64,000 nt of DNA from Rhodopseudomonas palustris (lineage in GTDB: Bacteria > Pseudomonadota > Alphaproteobacteria > Rhizobiales > Xanthobacteraceae), in assembly GCF_013415845.1 (NCBI RefSeq), contig NZ_CP058907.1:2666001-2730000 (forward strand). Reading direction: 5' to 3'. This document shows, one piece after another, positions 1-8,105 of this stretch. Position numbers and translations under genes: made by a program. Every line of letters starts with the position of its first letter. The first letter of the stretch is position 1. The notes under the pieces were generated by a model. That model searched no databases, was not told the origin of the DNA, and saw nothing but the letters and a program-made list of their open reading frames with translations.

Positions 1-138
1 TGGCACGGCACCGTTCTGCGACTTCATCATCGTCGCAAGGGCTTGGCTACCGGTCTCGATCGCCTGCGCCAGATTGCGGGCGAACGCATCAGGATCGAAC
101 TTCGGGGCCGCCTGGGGTTCTGCGAGCATGTCGGTCAT
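1..138 (-). CDS. phaC: Poly-3-hydroxyalkanoate synthase, N-terminal end (partial)
   Basis: The minus strand from the ATG at 138 reads into the left edge and gives 46 residues (starting MTDMLAEPQAAPKFDPDAF, continuing into an NLAQAIETGSQAL segment). This resembles the variable N-terminal helix region of class I PHA synthases, which polymerise 3-hydroxyacyl-CoA into storage granules. The catalytic lipase box lies outside the window, so the call rests on the N-terminal pattern and on gene order: phaC next to an AlaC-type aminotransferase and hom is common in Rhodopseudomonas and Bradyrhizobium. It is transcribed away from the rest of the window. A different protein with a similar N-terminus cannot be excluded. 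Confidence 0.6.
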   Translation of the reverse strand, partial: MTDMLAEPQAAPKFDPDAFARNLAQAIETGSQALATMMKSQNGAVP

Positions 139-464
139 GAATCAACACTACAGTCCGGTGCAGAAAATCCGCTGAGATTTGTCGTCGCGCCCCCCGATGA
201 TGGCATAGTTCGGTAAACGTCGCTGATTTCGATGTGCTGCAGTGCGACAAATTGCGCTTGATTTAGCCACATTGGCATCCCACTGAGACGGTCGGGTCGG
301 TTAATGTCGCCGATCGGCGCTGGCCGGTTCGAGGCGAAATGAGCTAAGGTTTAATCCTCGAGTGCGACGATTGTTGCGAGCGGCGACGATCGGGAAGGCG
401 GGGCCGCGTGAAGGCAAGCAGGGTGATGCGAGTGGCAGGCACGGGTGGACGGACGGGACCCGGC
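139..464. other. Divergent intergenic region between phaC and a lipoprotein gene
   Basis: This stretch of about 325 bases must hold the phaC promoter (leftward) and probably the promoter for the small lipoprotein (rightward). It is less G+C-rich than the coding regions around it. I see no convincing hairpin, repeat or conserved operator. The right part may be coding if the lipoprotein starts at the GTG at 408 or the ATG at 426. Confidence 0.4.
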
Positions 465-770
465 ATGCGGGCTGCTGTGGCAGTCGCGCTGGTCATCGCC
501 GGCTGCGCGCTCGGCGGCTGCTCGGTCTCGCTGTCGGACATGCCGCTGCTCGGCAGCAGCGATACTCCCGCCAAGCCCAAGGAAGCCGATGCTTTTCCGG
601 CCGTGAATGATCTGCCCGCCAATCGCGAGGAAGCGGTGCTGGCGCCGTCCGAGCGCAATAAGATCGAGCAGGAATTGATCGCTGCCCGCGAACGCCAAGC
701 GAACGCGAATGCCGGTGCTGCCGCGCCGGCCGCGGGCACCGCGGCCGCCAGAACGGCGGCGTCGAGATAG
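465..770 (+). CDS. Small putative lipoprotein of unknown function
   Basis: The protein is 101 residues from the chosen ATG at 465. That start gives a short hydrophobic signal segment (MRAAVAVALVIAGCALGGC) ending in a lipobox-like LGGC, so cleavage and lipidation at the cysteine near residue 19 are likely. An upstream GTG (408) and ATG (426) are in frame but would add a charged, glycine-rich stretch before the signal. The mature part is polar with an acidic centre, a coiled-coil-prone segment (NKIEQELIAARERQANANA) and an alanine-rich tail. I recognise no domain. It sits alone between phaC and alaC, about 185 bases before the latter. It probably faces the periplasm; its function is unknown. Confidence 0.6.
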   Translation: MRAAVAVALVIAGCALGGCSVSLSDMPLLGSSDTPAKPKEADAFPAVNDLPANREEAVLAPSERNKIEQELIAARERQANANAGAAAPAAGTAAARTAASR

Positions 771-954
771 CCGGACCGACGCCGCCATCGACGACCCGCC
801 GCCGGGGCAGGTGACGATCGCGAGCGGGCTGCATGTCAGCCTTGTCGCAAACAGCCGCAAATTCGAACGAATCAGGGCGTTGCTGCACGTTTATCGGATT
901 CCCCTCCGATCAAGAACGCGGTAACGATCCCACCGTTACCCGGAGTCGAGGACC

Positions 955-2175
955 ATGGAAGAATTCTACCGCATCCGCCGCTTGCCGCCCTACGTGTTCG
1001 AGCAGGTCAACCGGGCCAAGGCCGCCGCGCGCAACGCCGGCGCCGACATCATCGATCTCGGGATGGGCAATCCGGACCTGCCGGCGCCGCCGCACGTCCT
1101 GGAGAAGCTGAAGGACACTCTCGGCAAGCCCCGCACCGACCGCTACTCCGCCTCGCGCGGTATCACCGGTCTCCGCAGGGCCCAGGCCGCGTATTACGAC
1201 CGCCGCTTCGGCGTGAAGCTGAACCCCGACACCCAGGTGGTCGCGACGCTCGGCTCCAAGGAAGGCTTCGCCAACGTCGCCCAGGCGATCACCGCCCCCG
1301 GCGACGTCGTGCTGTGCCCCAATCCGAGCTATCCGATCCACGCCTTCGGCTTCCTGATGGCGGGCGGCGTGATCCGCTCGGTGCCGTCCGAGCCGACCCC
1401 GGATTTCTTCGCCGCGGCCGAGCGGGCGATCATCCATTCGATCCCCAAGCCGATCGCGCTGATCGCCTGCTATCCGTCGAACCCGACCGCCTATGTGGCC
1501 AGCCTCGACTTCTACAAGGACCTGGTGGCGTTCGCGAAGAAGCACGAGATCATGATCCTGTCGGATCTGGCCTACGCCGAAGTCTATTTCGACGACAACA
1601 ATCCGCCGCCGTCGGTGCTGCAGGTGCCGGGCGCGATGGACGTCACCGTCGAGTTCACCTCGATGTCGAAGACGTTCTCGATGGCCGGCTGGCGGATGGG
1701 TTTTGCGGTCGGCAACGAGCGCATCATCGCCGCTCTGGCCCGCGTGAAGTCGTATCTCGATTACGGCGCGTTCACCCCGGTCCAGGTCGCCGCCACCGCG
1801 GCGCTGAACGGCCCCGACGACTGCATCAAGGAAATGCGCGAGACCTACAAGAAGCGCCGCGACATCCTGGTCGAGAGCTTCGGCCGCGCCGGCTGGGAGA
1901 TCCCGCCGCCGTCCGCCTCGATGTTCGCCTGGGCGCCGCTGCCGCCGGCCTTCCGCGAGATCGGCTCCATGCAGTTCGCCACCCTGATGGTGGAGAAGTG
2001 CGGTGTCGTGGTGTCGCCCGGCGTCGGCTTCGGCGAACACGGTGAGGGCTTCGTCCGCATCGCGATGGTGGAAAACGAGCAGCGCATCCGCCAAGCGGCG
2101 CGCGGCGTCCGGCGCTTCCTTGAAAGCGGCGTCGAAACGTTGCACAACGTCGTGCCTCTCGCTGCTCAGCGATAG
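955..2175 (+). CDS. alaC: AlaC-type pyridoxal-phosphate aminotransferase
   Basis: The protein is 406 residues, a fold-type I aminotransferase. It follows E. coli AlaC closely in pattern: the N-terminal IRRLPPYVF, the GMGNPDLPAPPHVLEKL segment, YSASRGITGLRRA, the glycine-rich GSKEGFA and the PLP-lysine motif SMSKTFSMAGWRMGF with the Schiff-base lysine at about residue 239. AlaC makes alanine from pyruvate and glutamate. Relatives are often labelled LL-diaminopimelate aminotransferase, and the exact substrate cannot be decided from sequence. A GGAG lies about 10 bases before the ATG. hom follows 78 bases later on the same strand, so the two may be co-transcribed and linked to aspartate-family metabolism. 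Confidence 0.85.
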   Translation: MEEFYRIRRLPPYVFEQVNRAKAAARNAGADIIDLGMGNPDLPAPPHVLEKLKDTLGKPRTDRYSASRGITGLRRAQAAYYDRRFGVKLNPDTQVVATLGSKEGFANVAQAITAPGDVVLCPNPSYPIHAFGFLMAGGVIRSVPSEPTPDFFAAAERAIIHSIPKPIALIACYPSNPTAYVASLDFYKDLVAFAKKHEIMILSDLAYAEVYFDDNNPPPSVLQVPGAMDVTVEFTSMSKTFSMAGWRMGFAVGNERIIAALARVKSYLDYGAFTPVQVAATAALNGPDDCIKEMRETYKKRRDILVESFGRAGWEIPPPSASMFAWAPLPPAFREIGSMQFATLMVEKCGVVVSPGVGFGEHGEGFVRIAMVENEQRIRQAARGVRRFLESGVETLHNVVPLAAQR

Positions 2176-2253
2176 GCCGTCATTGGAGGCCGCCCGCCGG
2201 CCTCCGGGTTCTTCCCCAAGAAACGCCGGTTTCCGGTAGCAGGTCAGCGCGTC

Positions 2254-3579
2254 ATGGTCGCGCCACTCAGAGTGGGTATTGCGGGTCTCGGCACCGTGGG
2301 TGCCGAAGTCGTCCGCGTCATCGAACGGCAGGAGCGGACCTTGTCCGCTCGTTGCGGCCGCCCCGTGCGGGTGGTCGCGGTCACCGCGCGCTCCAAGGCG
2401 AAGAAGCGCGGGCTCGACCTCTCCGGTATCAAATGGGCCAAGAGTCCGCTCGCGATCGCCACCGATCCCGAGGTCGACTGCTTCGTCGAGCTGATCGGCG
2501 GTGCCGGCGATCCCGCCGGCCCGGCGATTGAGGCTGCGCTGGCTGCCGGCAAGGCGGTGGTCACCGCCAACAAGGCGCTGATCGCCAAGCACGGCCTCAA
2601 GCTGGCGTCGCTCGCCGAGAAGCACAATGCGGCGCTGAACTACGAAGCCGCCGTCGGCGCCGCGATCCCGGTGATCAAGACGCTGCGCGAGGGCCTCGCG
2701 GGCACCGACATCGATCGCATCTACGGCATTCTCAACGGCACCTGTAACTACATCCTGACCCGGATGGAGCAGGAGGGGCTGTCGTTCGACGACTGCCTCG
2801 CCGATGCGCAGCGGCTTGGCTACGCCGAAGCCGATCCGACCTTCGATATCGACGGCCACGACACCGCGCAGAAGCTGGCGATCCTGGCCAGCCTCGCGTT
2901 CGGCACCAAGGTGTCCGAGAGCTCGGTTTACGTCGAAGGCATCCGCTCGATCACCCCGGAAGATCTCCGCGCGGCCGATGATCTCGGCTACCGCGTCAAG
3001 CTGCTCGGCGTGGCGGTCCGCACCGCCAAGGGCATCGAGCAGCGCGTGCATCCGACCATGGTACCGAAAACCTCGTCGATCGCGCAAGTGATGGGCGTGA
3101 CCAACGCCGTCTCGATCGACGGCGACGGCATTCCGCCGATCACGCTGGTCGGTGCCGGCGCCGGTGCCGCCGCGACCGCATCCGCGGTGGTGGCGGATAT
3201 CGCCGACGTCGCCCGCGGCATCCGCGCGGTGCCGTTCGGCCGGCCGGTGGCCGGGCTGAAGGCCACCGCGAAGGCGCCGATGCAGCGCCATGAAGGCGGC
3301 TATTACTTGCGGCTGCTGGCGCGCGATCACGCCGGCACCGCCGCGACCATCGCCAAGCGGCTTGCCGAGCAGGACATCTCGATCGAGTCGATCGTGCAGC
3401 GGCACCCGCACCGCAGCCTCGATGCCAATGGCAAGGCTGCCAAATCGTCGATCCCGGTGCCGGTGATTCTGATCACTTACGCCACCGCCGAAGACGCGGT
3501 GCGCCGCGCCCTGCAGGCGGTGCAGCGCGACAAGGTGATCAGTGGCCGGCCACAGGTGATCCGGATCGAGAAGAACTGA
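2254..3579 (+). CDS. hom: Homoserine dehydrogenase
   Basis: The protein is 441 residues, the usual length for the monofunctional enzyme with a C-terminal ACT domain. It reduces aspartate semialdehyde to homoserine with NAD(P)H, the branch point to threonine and methionine. The N-terminal Rossmann fold carries GLGTVG at residues 11-16. The family signature around NGTCNYILTRM starts near residue 160 and is followed by the catalytic-domain segment FDIDGHDTAQKLAIL. The C-terminal 90 residues (YYLRLLARDHAGTAATIAK, SIESIVQR) look like an ACT domain and imply feedback control, probably by threonine. It lies downstream of alaC and upstream of glpX, with a hairpin between hom and glpX. Confidence 0.95.
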   Translation: MVAPLRVGIAGLGTVGAEVVRVIERQERTLSARCGRPVRVVAVTARSKAKKRGLDLSGIKWAKSPLAIATDPEVDCFVELIGGAGDPAGPAIEAALAAGKAVVTANKALIAKHGLKLASLAEKHNAALNYEAAVGAAIPVIKTLREGLAGTDIDRIYGILNGTCNYILTRMEQEGLSFDDCLADAQRLGYAEADPTFDIDGHDTAQKLAILASLAFGTKVSESSVYVEGIRSITPEDLRAADDLGYRVKLLGVAVRTAKGIEQRVHPTMVPKTSSIAQVMGVTNAVSIDGDGIPPITLVGAGAGAAATASAVVADIADVARGIRAVPFGRPVAGLKATAKAPMQRHEGGYYLRLLARDHAGTAATIAKRLAEQDISIESIVQRHPHRSLDANGKAAKSSIPVPVILITYATAEDAVRRALQAVQRDKVISGRPQVIRIEKN

Positions 3580-3596
3580 GTTCGACCATTCGTACA

Positions 3597-3627
3597 GCCC
3601 CCGCCGCAAGCGCGGGGGCACTGTTTT
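3597..3627 (+). terminator. Hairpin with T-rich tail between hom and glpX
   Basis: GCCCCCGC (3597-3604) pairs with GCGGGGGC (3612-3619) across a 7-base loop and is followed by ACTGTTTT. It may terminate or attenuate transcription from hom into glpX. The T-run is short, so termination may be partial. Confidence 0.55.
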
Positions 3628-3641
3628 GAGGAGCTGGGCCG

Positions 3642-4646
3642 ATGTCGACCACCATTTCCGTTCCGCCGCAATTGCTGCTGGAGCGCATCCTGACCCTGGA
3701 GATCGTGCGCGTGACCGAGCGCGCCGCGGTGTCTGCGGCGCGGCTGCGCGGCCACGGCAACGAGAAGGGCGCGGACCAGGCCGCGGTCGATGCGATGCGC
3801 CGCGAGCTCAACAAGATGCCGATCGAAGGCACCATCGTGATCGGCGAGGGCGAGCGCGACGAAGCGCCGATGCTGTTCATCGGTGAGAAGGTCGGCGCGG
3901 GCATCAATGCGGGTCCGAAGGTCGACATCGCGGTCGACCCGCTCGAAGGCACCACGCTGTGCGCCAAGAACATGCCGGGCTCGATCGCCACCATGGCGAT
4001 GGCCGAAGGCGGCACGCTGCTTCATGCGCCCGACGTCTACATGCAGAAGATCGCGATCGGTCCCGGTTACGAAAAGAACCTGATCGACATCGATGCGCCG
4101 CCGGAAGACAACATCCTCCGTCTGGCGCAGGCCAAGGGCGTGCCGACGAGCGGCGTCACCGTGCTGGTGCTGGACCGTCCGCGCCACGCCGAACTGATCG
4201 CCAAGATCCGCGCCACCGGCGCCGGCGTCCAGCTGATCACCGACGGCGACGTTGCCGGCGTGATCCACTGCGCCGACCCGGACAACACCGGCGTCGACAT
4301 CTACATGGGCACCGGCGGTGCGCCGGAAGGCGTGCTGGCCGCGGCGGCGCTGCGCTGCATCGGCGGTCAGATGCAGTGCCGGCTGCTGCTCGACACCCAC
4401 TCCAAGCGCAACCGCGCCGAGTCGATGGGCATCGAAGATCCGAACTTCGTGTACCAGATCGAGGACATGGTGAAGGGTGACTGCCTGTTCGCCGCCACCG
4501 GTGTCACCGACGGTTCGCTGCTGTCGGGCGTCAAGTTCCGCAAGGGCGTGATCCAGACCGAGACCGTGGTGATGCGGTCGGTCACCGGCACGGTGCGCTA
4601 CATCAAGGCGGACCACCGCCAGCTCGAAAAGTTCCACCTCGATTAA
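3642..4646 (+). CDS. glpX: Class II fructose-1,6-bisphosphatase
   Basis: The protein is 334 residues, a full-length GlpX-family enzyme. It hydrolyses fructose-1,6-bisphosphate in gluconeogenesis; in Calvin-cycle bacteria the class often also acts on sedoheptulose-1,7-bisphosphate. Visible signatures are the metal-binding GEGERDEAPMLFIGE, the DPLEGTTLCA motif, the central TDGDVAGVIHC segment and GTGGAPEGVLAAAALRC. A GAGGAGC sequence lies just before the ATG. The gene follows hom after a hairpin and ends in a terminator that overlaps its own stop codon. In a phototroph or facultative autotroph this would serve carbon fixation as well as gluconeogenesis; that is inference from the likely host. 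Confidence 0.93.
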   Translation: MSTTISVPPQLLLERILTLEIVRVTERAAVSAARLRGHGNEKGADQAAVDAMRRELNKMPIEGTIVIGEGERDEAPMLFIGEKVGAGINAGPKVDIAVDPLEGTTLCAKNMPGSIATMAMAEGGTLLHAPDVYMQKIAIGPGYEKNLIDIDAPPEDNILRLAQAKGVPTSGVTVLVLDRPRHAELIAKIRATGAGVQLITDGDVAGVIHCADPDNTGVDIYMGTGGAPEGVLAAAALRCIGGQMQCRLLLDTHSKRNRAESMGIEDPNFVYQIEDMVKGDCLFAATGVTDGSLLSGVKFRKGVIQTETVVMRSVTGTVRYIKADHRQLEKFHLD

Positions 4647-4684
4647 GTCGAATCCGATTTCATCGGTTTCGACTTACGTTTTTC
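4645..4684 (+). terminator. Intrinsic terminator after glpX
   Basis: AAGTCGAA (4645-4652) begins an almost uninterrupted inverted repeat ending in TTCGACTT (4668-4675), with an inner CCGAT/ATCGG pair and a TTTC loop. A run of five T follows (4679-4683). The stem begins within the glpX stop codon. Confidence 0.8.
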
Positions 4685-4754
4685 TGTAACGCGTTTTCTT
4701 CACGCGAACCGGTACCCACTTCGCTTGAAGACGCTTTGAGAACGGAGACGTCGG

Positions 4755-5198
4755 ATGGCCGTCGAGATTCGTCCCGTCGGCCCCGACGAGCGGGCCGCCT
4801 GGGAGCCGCTTTGGGCCGGTTACCTCGCGTTCTACAAGGCCACGCTGGCCCCCGAGGTGTCTGACGTCACCTGGGGGCGGTTTCACGATCCCGCCGAGCC
4901 GATGCATCTGCTCGGCGCCTATGTGGACGGCAAGCTCACCGGCATCGTGCAGTTCATCTATCACCGATCGTGCTGGACGGTCGGTGACTACTGCTATCTG
5001 CAGGACCTGTTCGTCGCCGACACCGCCCGTGGGCTCGGCCTCGGCCGCAAGCTGATCGAGGCGGTGTACGCGCGCGCGAAGGCCGACGGCTGCAGCCGCG
5101 TGCATTGGCTGACCCAAACCGGCAACGCCACTGCGCGTCTGCTGTACGACCGCATCGCCGAGGATTCCGGCTTCATGCAGTATCGGAAGATTTTGTAG
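4755..5198 (+). CDS. GNAT-family N-acetyltransferase
   Basis: The protein is 147 residues with one GNAT fold. The acetyl-CoA pyrophosphate loop appears as RGLGLGRKL near residue 95, preceded by the beta-4 segment YLQDLFVAD and followed by the helix AVYARAKADGCSRVHWLT and the C-terminal NATARLLYDRIAEDSGF. The substrate is unknown; the pattern resembles small-molecule or amino-acid acetyltransferases. A GGAGACGTCGG ribosome site precedes the ATG. It stands after the glpX terminator, so it probably has its own promoter. The next gene follows after 65 bases that contain a decayed palindromic repeat. Confidence 0.85.
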   Translation: MAVEIRPVGPDERAAWEPLWAGYLAFYKATLAPEVSDVTWGRFHDPAEPMHLLGAYVDGKLTGIVQFIYHRSCWTVGDYCYLQDLFVADTARGLGLGRKLIEAVYARAKADGCSRVHWLTQTGNATARLLYDRIAEDSGFMQYRKIL

Positions 5199-5208
5199 CC
5201 AGCCCGAC

Positions 5209-5243
5209 CGCGTCGTTGCATCGCTGCGCTGGCAATGACGAAG
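5209..5243. repeat. Degenerate copy of palindromic repeat family 1
   Basis: CGTCGTTGC...GCAATGACG forms an imperfect palindrome whose ends match the ends of the better copies at 6013-6081 and 53851-53933. The centre is much shorter, so it looks like a decayed or partly deleted copy. It lies between the acetyltransferase and the dehalogenase gene. Confidence 0.5.
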
Positions 5244-5263
5244 AACAACAAGGGACGAACGCC

Positions 5264-5989
5264 ATGCCGGCCACCGATGCGACAGACGTCAAAGCCCTGC
5301 TGTTCGACGTGTTCGGGACCGTGGTCGACTGGCGTAGCAGCCTGATTGACGATCTTTCGGCCTATGCGGCGCAGCGCGGTTTGCAGGGCGACTGGACCAA
5401 GCTGGTCGACGTCTGGCGGCAGGCTTACGTGCCGTCGATGGACGCGGTGCGCAAGAATCCGCAAGCCGACTTCCTGACCCTCGACGAACTGCATCGGCGG
5501 TCGCTGGAGCGGCTGGTCGGCGAGTTCGGCATCAAGGGGCTGACCGAGGACGATCTCAACTACATGGTCACCGGCTGGCATCGGCTGAAGCCGTGGTCGG
5601 GCGTCGTTGCCGCGCTGGAGCGACTCCATACCAAGTACATCCTGGCGCCGCTGTCGAACGGCAATGTCGGGCTGCTCACCCGGATGGCGAAGAACGCCGG
5701 CCTGCCGTGGGATATGGTTTTCGGCAGCGACATCTTCCGGCACTACAAGCCGGATCCGGAGAACTATCTCGGTGCTGCGAAGCTGCTCAATCTGCAGCCC
5801 GGCGAAGTCATGCTGGTCGCTGCCCACAATTACGATCTTCGCGCCGCGCAGGCGCTCGGCCTTAAAACGGCGTTCATCCCGCGTCCGACCGAATACGGTC
5901 CGCTGCAGACGATCGACTTCGACGCCACCGGCGACTGGACCATCGTGGCGGACGATCTGGCCGGCATCGCCGACCAGCTCGGATGCTGA
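5264..5989 (+). CDS. Haloacid dehalogenase, type II
   Basis: The protein is 241 residues from the ATG at 5264, which has an AAGGGA ribosome site; the longer open frame upstream runs through a repeat remnant and is rejected. HAD-fold motifs are clear: motif I ALLFDVFGTVVDWR with nucleophile Asp15, motif II LAPLSNGN, motif III lysine in HYKPDPENY and the acidic C-terminal motif. The LFDVFGTVVDWR pattern and the length fit (S)-2-haloacid dehalogenases, which displace halide from short-chain 2-haloacids through an aspartyl ester. Many HAD proteins of this subgroup act on other small phosphate or halide substrates, so the specific activity is uncertain. No dehalogenation partner genes are nearby. 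Confidence 0.8.
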   Translation: MPATDATDVKALLFDVFGTVVDWRSSLIDDLSAYAAQRGLQGDWTKLVDVWRQAYVPSMDAVRKNPQADFLTLDELHRRSLERLVGEFGIKGLTEDDLNYMVTGWHRLKPWSGVVAALERLHTKYILAPLSNGNVGLLTRMAKNAGLPWDMVFGSDIFRHYKPDPENYLGAAKLLNLQPGEVMLVAAHNYDLRAAQALGLKTAFIPRPTEYGPLQTIDFDATGDWTIVADDLAGIADQLGC

Positions 5990-6012
5990 CCCGCGAGAAG
6001 GTCAATCCTCTC

Positions 6013-6081
6013 CGTCATTGCGAGCGAAGCAATCCAGCTCCGTGCACTGAGCTCGATTGCTTCGCTTCGCTCGCAATGACG
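6013..6081. repeat. Palindromic intergenic repeat, family 1
   Basis: CGTCATTGCGAGCGAAGCAA and its near-perfect reverse complement (ending CGCTCGCAATGACG) flank a short centre. The whole folds as one long hairpin between the dehalogenase and recJ. The same sequence recurs at 53851-53933 and, degraded, at 5209-5243. It could act as a transcript-end structure; it encodes nothing convincing. Confidence 0.85.
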
Positions 6082-6152
6082 GGCAGTGGGTTTCTCCGGC
6101 AGCCTTCCTGGCGGTTTGCGCCTCCGGCGCTTCGTGCTTATCTGCGCTGACC

Positions 6153-7994
6153 ATGACGCCTCCCATCTCCGTTTTGCCGGCCGAGACCGTGCCGGCGTTT
6201 CTCGGCGTGACCCGCTCGGCCACCGGCAAGGCGTGGCGCGACCGGCTCGACGCCCGCGCCACCGCCAAAGCGCAGGCGATGGTGCAGCGTTATCAATTGC
6301 CCGAAATGCTGGCGCGCGTGCTGGCCGGGCGGGGTGTGGAGATCGACCAGGTCGAGGACTTCCTCGACCCGACCATCCGCAAGCTGATGCCCGATCCGGC
6401 GTCGCTGACCCAGATGGAAGCCGGCGCCAAACGGATCGCGGATGCCGCCTCGCGCAGCGAGAAGGTGGCGATCTTCGGCGACTACGACGTCGACGGCGCG
6501 ACGTCGTCGGCGCTGCTCGCCTGGCATCTGCGCCACTGCGGGCTCGATCCTTTGATCCACATTCCCGACCGGATCTTCGAAGGCTACGGCCCGAACATCG
6601 ACGCGATCCGCATGCTCGCCGGCAAAGGCGCGACGCTGCTGATCACCGTGGACTGCGGCACCACCAGCCTGGAGCCGCTCGCGGAAGCGCGGCGGCTCGG
6701 GATGAGCGTGGTGGTGATCGATCATCACCAATGCGGCGACGAGCTGCCGGACGTGGATGCGTTGATCAATCCGAACCGGCCCGACGACCTGTCCGGGCTC
6801 GGCCATCTTGCCGCGGTCGGCCTGGTGCTGATGACGCTGGTCGCGGTCAATCGCGAGCTGCGGCATCGCGGGTTCTGGACCACCGAGCGGCCGGAGCCGA
6901 ACCTTTTGGACATGCTGCATCACGTCGCGCTCGGCACAGTGGCGGACGTCGCGCCGCTGGTCGGGCTCAACCGTGCGTTTGTCGCCAAAGGTTTGATCGC
7001 GATGCGCCGCCGCGACCATGTCGGCCATACCGCGCTGATGGACGTTTCGCGGCTGAACGGTCCGCCGGAGGCGTGGCATCTCGGCTTCATGCTTGGGCCG
7101 CGCATCAACGCCGGCGGACGCATCGGCCGCGCCGATCTCGGCGTCCGGCTGCTGCTCGAATCCGACGTCTCGGAGGCCGCCCGGATCGCCGCCGAGCTCG
7201 ATCGGCTCAACAGCGAGCGCCGCGAGATCGAACAGAAGGCCGAAGCGCAGGCGGAAGCCGAGGCGATGGCCTCGCTCGGGCTCGAGGACAAGGGCGCAGT
7301 GATCGTCACGGCTTCCGAAGGCTGGCACCCCGGCGTGGTCGGGCTGGTCGCCTCGCGGCTGAAGGAGAAGTTCGGCCGGCCGTCGTTTGCGATCGCGCTG
7401 GAGCCGGGCGGCATCGGCACCGGTTCGGGCCGCTCGATCTCCGGCGTCGATCTTGGCAAGGCGGTGCGCCAGGCGGTGCATGACGGGCTGCTGCTGAAGG
7501 GTGGCGGTCACGCCATGGCGGCCGGTGTGACGTTGCGAAAAGAACGTCTGGCCGAATTCCGCGCCTGGCTGGAGACGACACTCGCCGGCGACGTCGCCAA
7601 GTCGCGCCACGTCAACGAGCTGTATATCGACGGCGCGGTGTCGGCGCGCGGCGTCACGACAGAACTGGCGGCGACGTTGAACCGGGCAGGGCCATTCGGT
7701 GCCGGCAATCCGGAGCCGATCGTGGCGCTGCCGGCGCATCAGCTGATCTACGCCGACGAAGTCGGGCAGGCGCATCTGCGGCTGCGCTTCAAGGCGGGGG
7801 ACGGCGCGATCGTCAACGGCATCGCGTTTCGCAGCGTCGGCCAGAAGCTCGGCAATGCCTTGACCGAGAACCGCGGTCAGACCCTCCACGTCGCCGGCAG
7901 CCTCAGCGTCGACCGCTGGCAGGGTGCCGAGCGGGTGCAGCTCCGCGTCATCGACGTCGCGGTGCCGGATGCAGGGCCGACGATGATCAGGTGA
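6153..7994 (+). CDS. recJ: Single-stranded-DNA-specific exonuclease RecJ
   Basis: The protein is 613 residues from the ATG at 6153. The open frame extends 96 bases further up, but that part overlaps the palindromic repeat and reads as repeat-derived peptide, so it is rejected. RecJ degrades single-stranded DNA 5' to 3' in recombination and mismatch repair. The DHH phosphoesterase motifs are present: FGDYDVDGATSSALL (motif I), VDCGTTS, VVVIDHHQCGDE (the DHH motif) and a DHHA1 domain with GGGHAMAAGVTL. The C-terminal part forms the OB-fold. A coiled-coil connector with many glutamates lies near the middle (RLNSERREIEQKAEAQAEAE). It may be co-transcribed with upstream genes or have its own promoter. 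Confidence 0.95.
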   Translation: MTPPISVLPAETVPAFLGVTRSATGKAWRDRLDARATAKAQAMVQRYQLPEMLARVLAGRGVEIDQVEDFLDPTIRKLMPDPASLTQMEAGAKRIADAASRSEKVAIFGDYDVDGATSSALLAWHLRHCGLDPLIHIPDRIFEGYGPNIDAIRMLAGKGATLLITVDCGTTSLEPLAEARRLGMSVVVIDHHQCGDELPDVDALINPNRPDDLSGLGHLAAVGLVLMTLVAVNRELRHRGFWTTERPEPNLLDMLHHVALGTVADVAPLVGLNRAFVAKGLIAMRRRDHVGHTALMDVSRLNGPPEAWHLGFMLGPRINAGGRIGRADLGVRLLLESDVSEAARIAAELDRLNSERREIEQKAEAQAEAEAMASLGLEDKGAVIVTASEGWHPGVVGLVASRLKEKFGRPSFAIALEPGGIGTGSGRSISGVDLGKAVRQAVHDGLLLKGGGHAMAAGVTLRKERLAEFRAWLETTLAGDVAKSRHVNELYIDGAVSARGVTTELAATLNRAGPFGAGNPEPIVALPAHQLIYADEVGQAHLRLRFKAGDGAIVNGIAFRSVGQKLGNALTENRGQTLHVAGSLSVDRWQGAERVQLRVIDVAVPDAGPTMIR

Positions 7995-8044
7995 TGAGCG
8001 CGCTTGAGGCGGCCACGCGATGAGAATGCCGGATTAGTAATGGC

Positions 8045-8105
8045 CGTCATGGCCGGGCTCGACCCGGCCATCCATCATGCTTGCGAGATGGATCGCCGGA
8101 TCAAA
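8045..8105. repeat. Left part of palindromic repeat family 2, split by the insertion sequence
   Basis: CGTCATGGCCGGGCTCGACC starts a palindromic element whose other end (TCCGGCGATGACG) is found at 9371-9383, on the far side of the IS. Joining 8045-8105 to 9371-9383 rebuilds a 74-base element with two hairpins. The second hairpin is GATCGCCGGA / TCCGGCGAT with TCAAA in its loop. Related complete copies are at 29308-29396 and 47826-47912. Confidence 0.75.

Noticed and set aside
910..3621. Long minus-strand open frame of 903 codons across alaC and hom
   Set aside because: It is antisense to two clear genes, rich in Arg, His, Asp and Gly, and shows no domain; it is a by-product of high G+C at third codon positions.
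6057..6152. Upstream extension of recJ
   Set aside because: The extra codons lie in the palindromic repeat and its flank and give repeat-type peptide (MLRFARNDG). The ATG at 6153 is followed directly by RecJ-like sequence.
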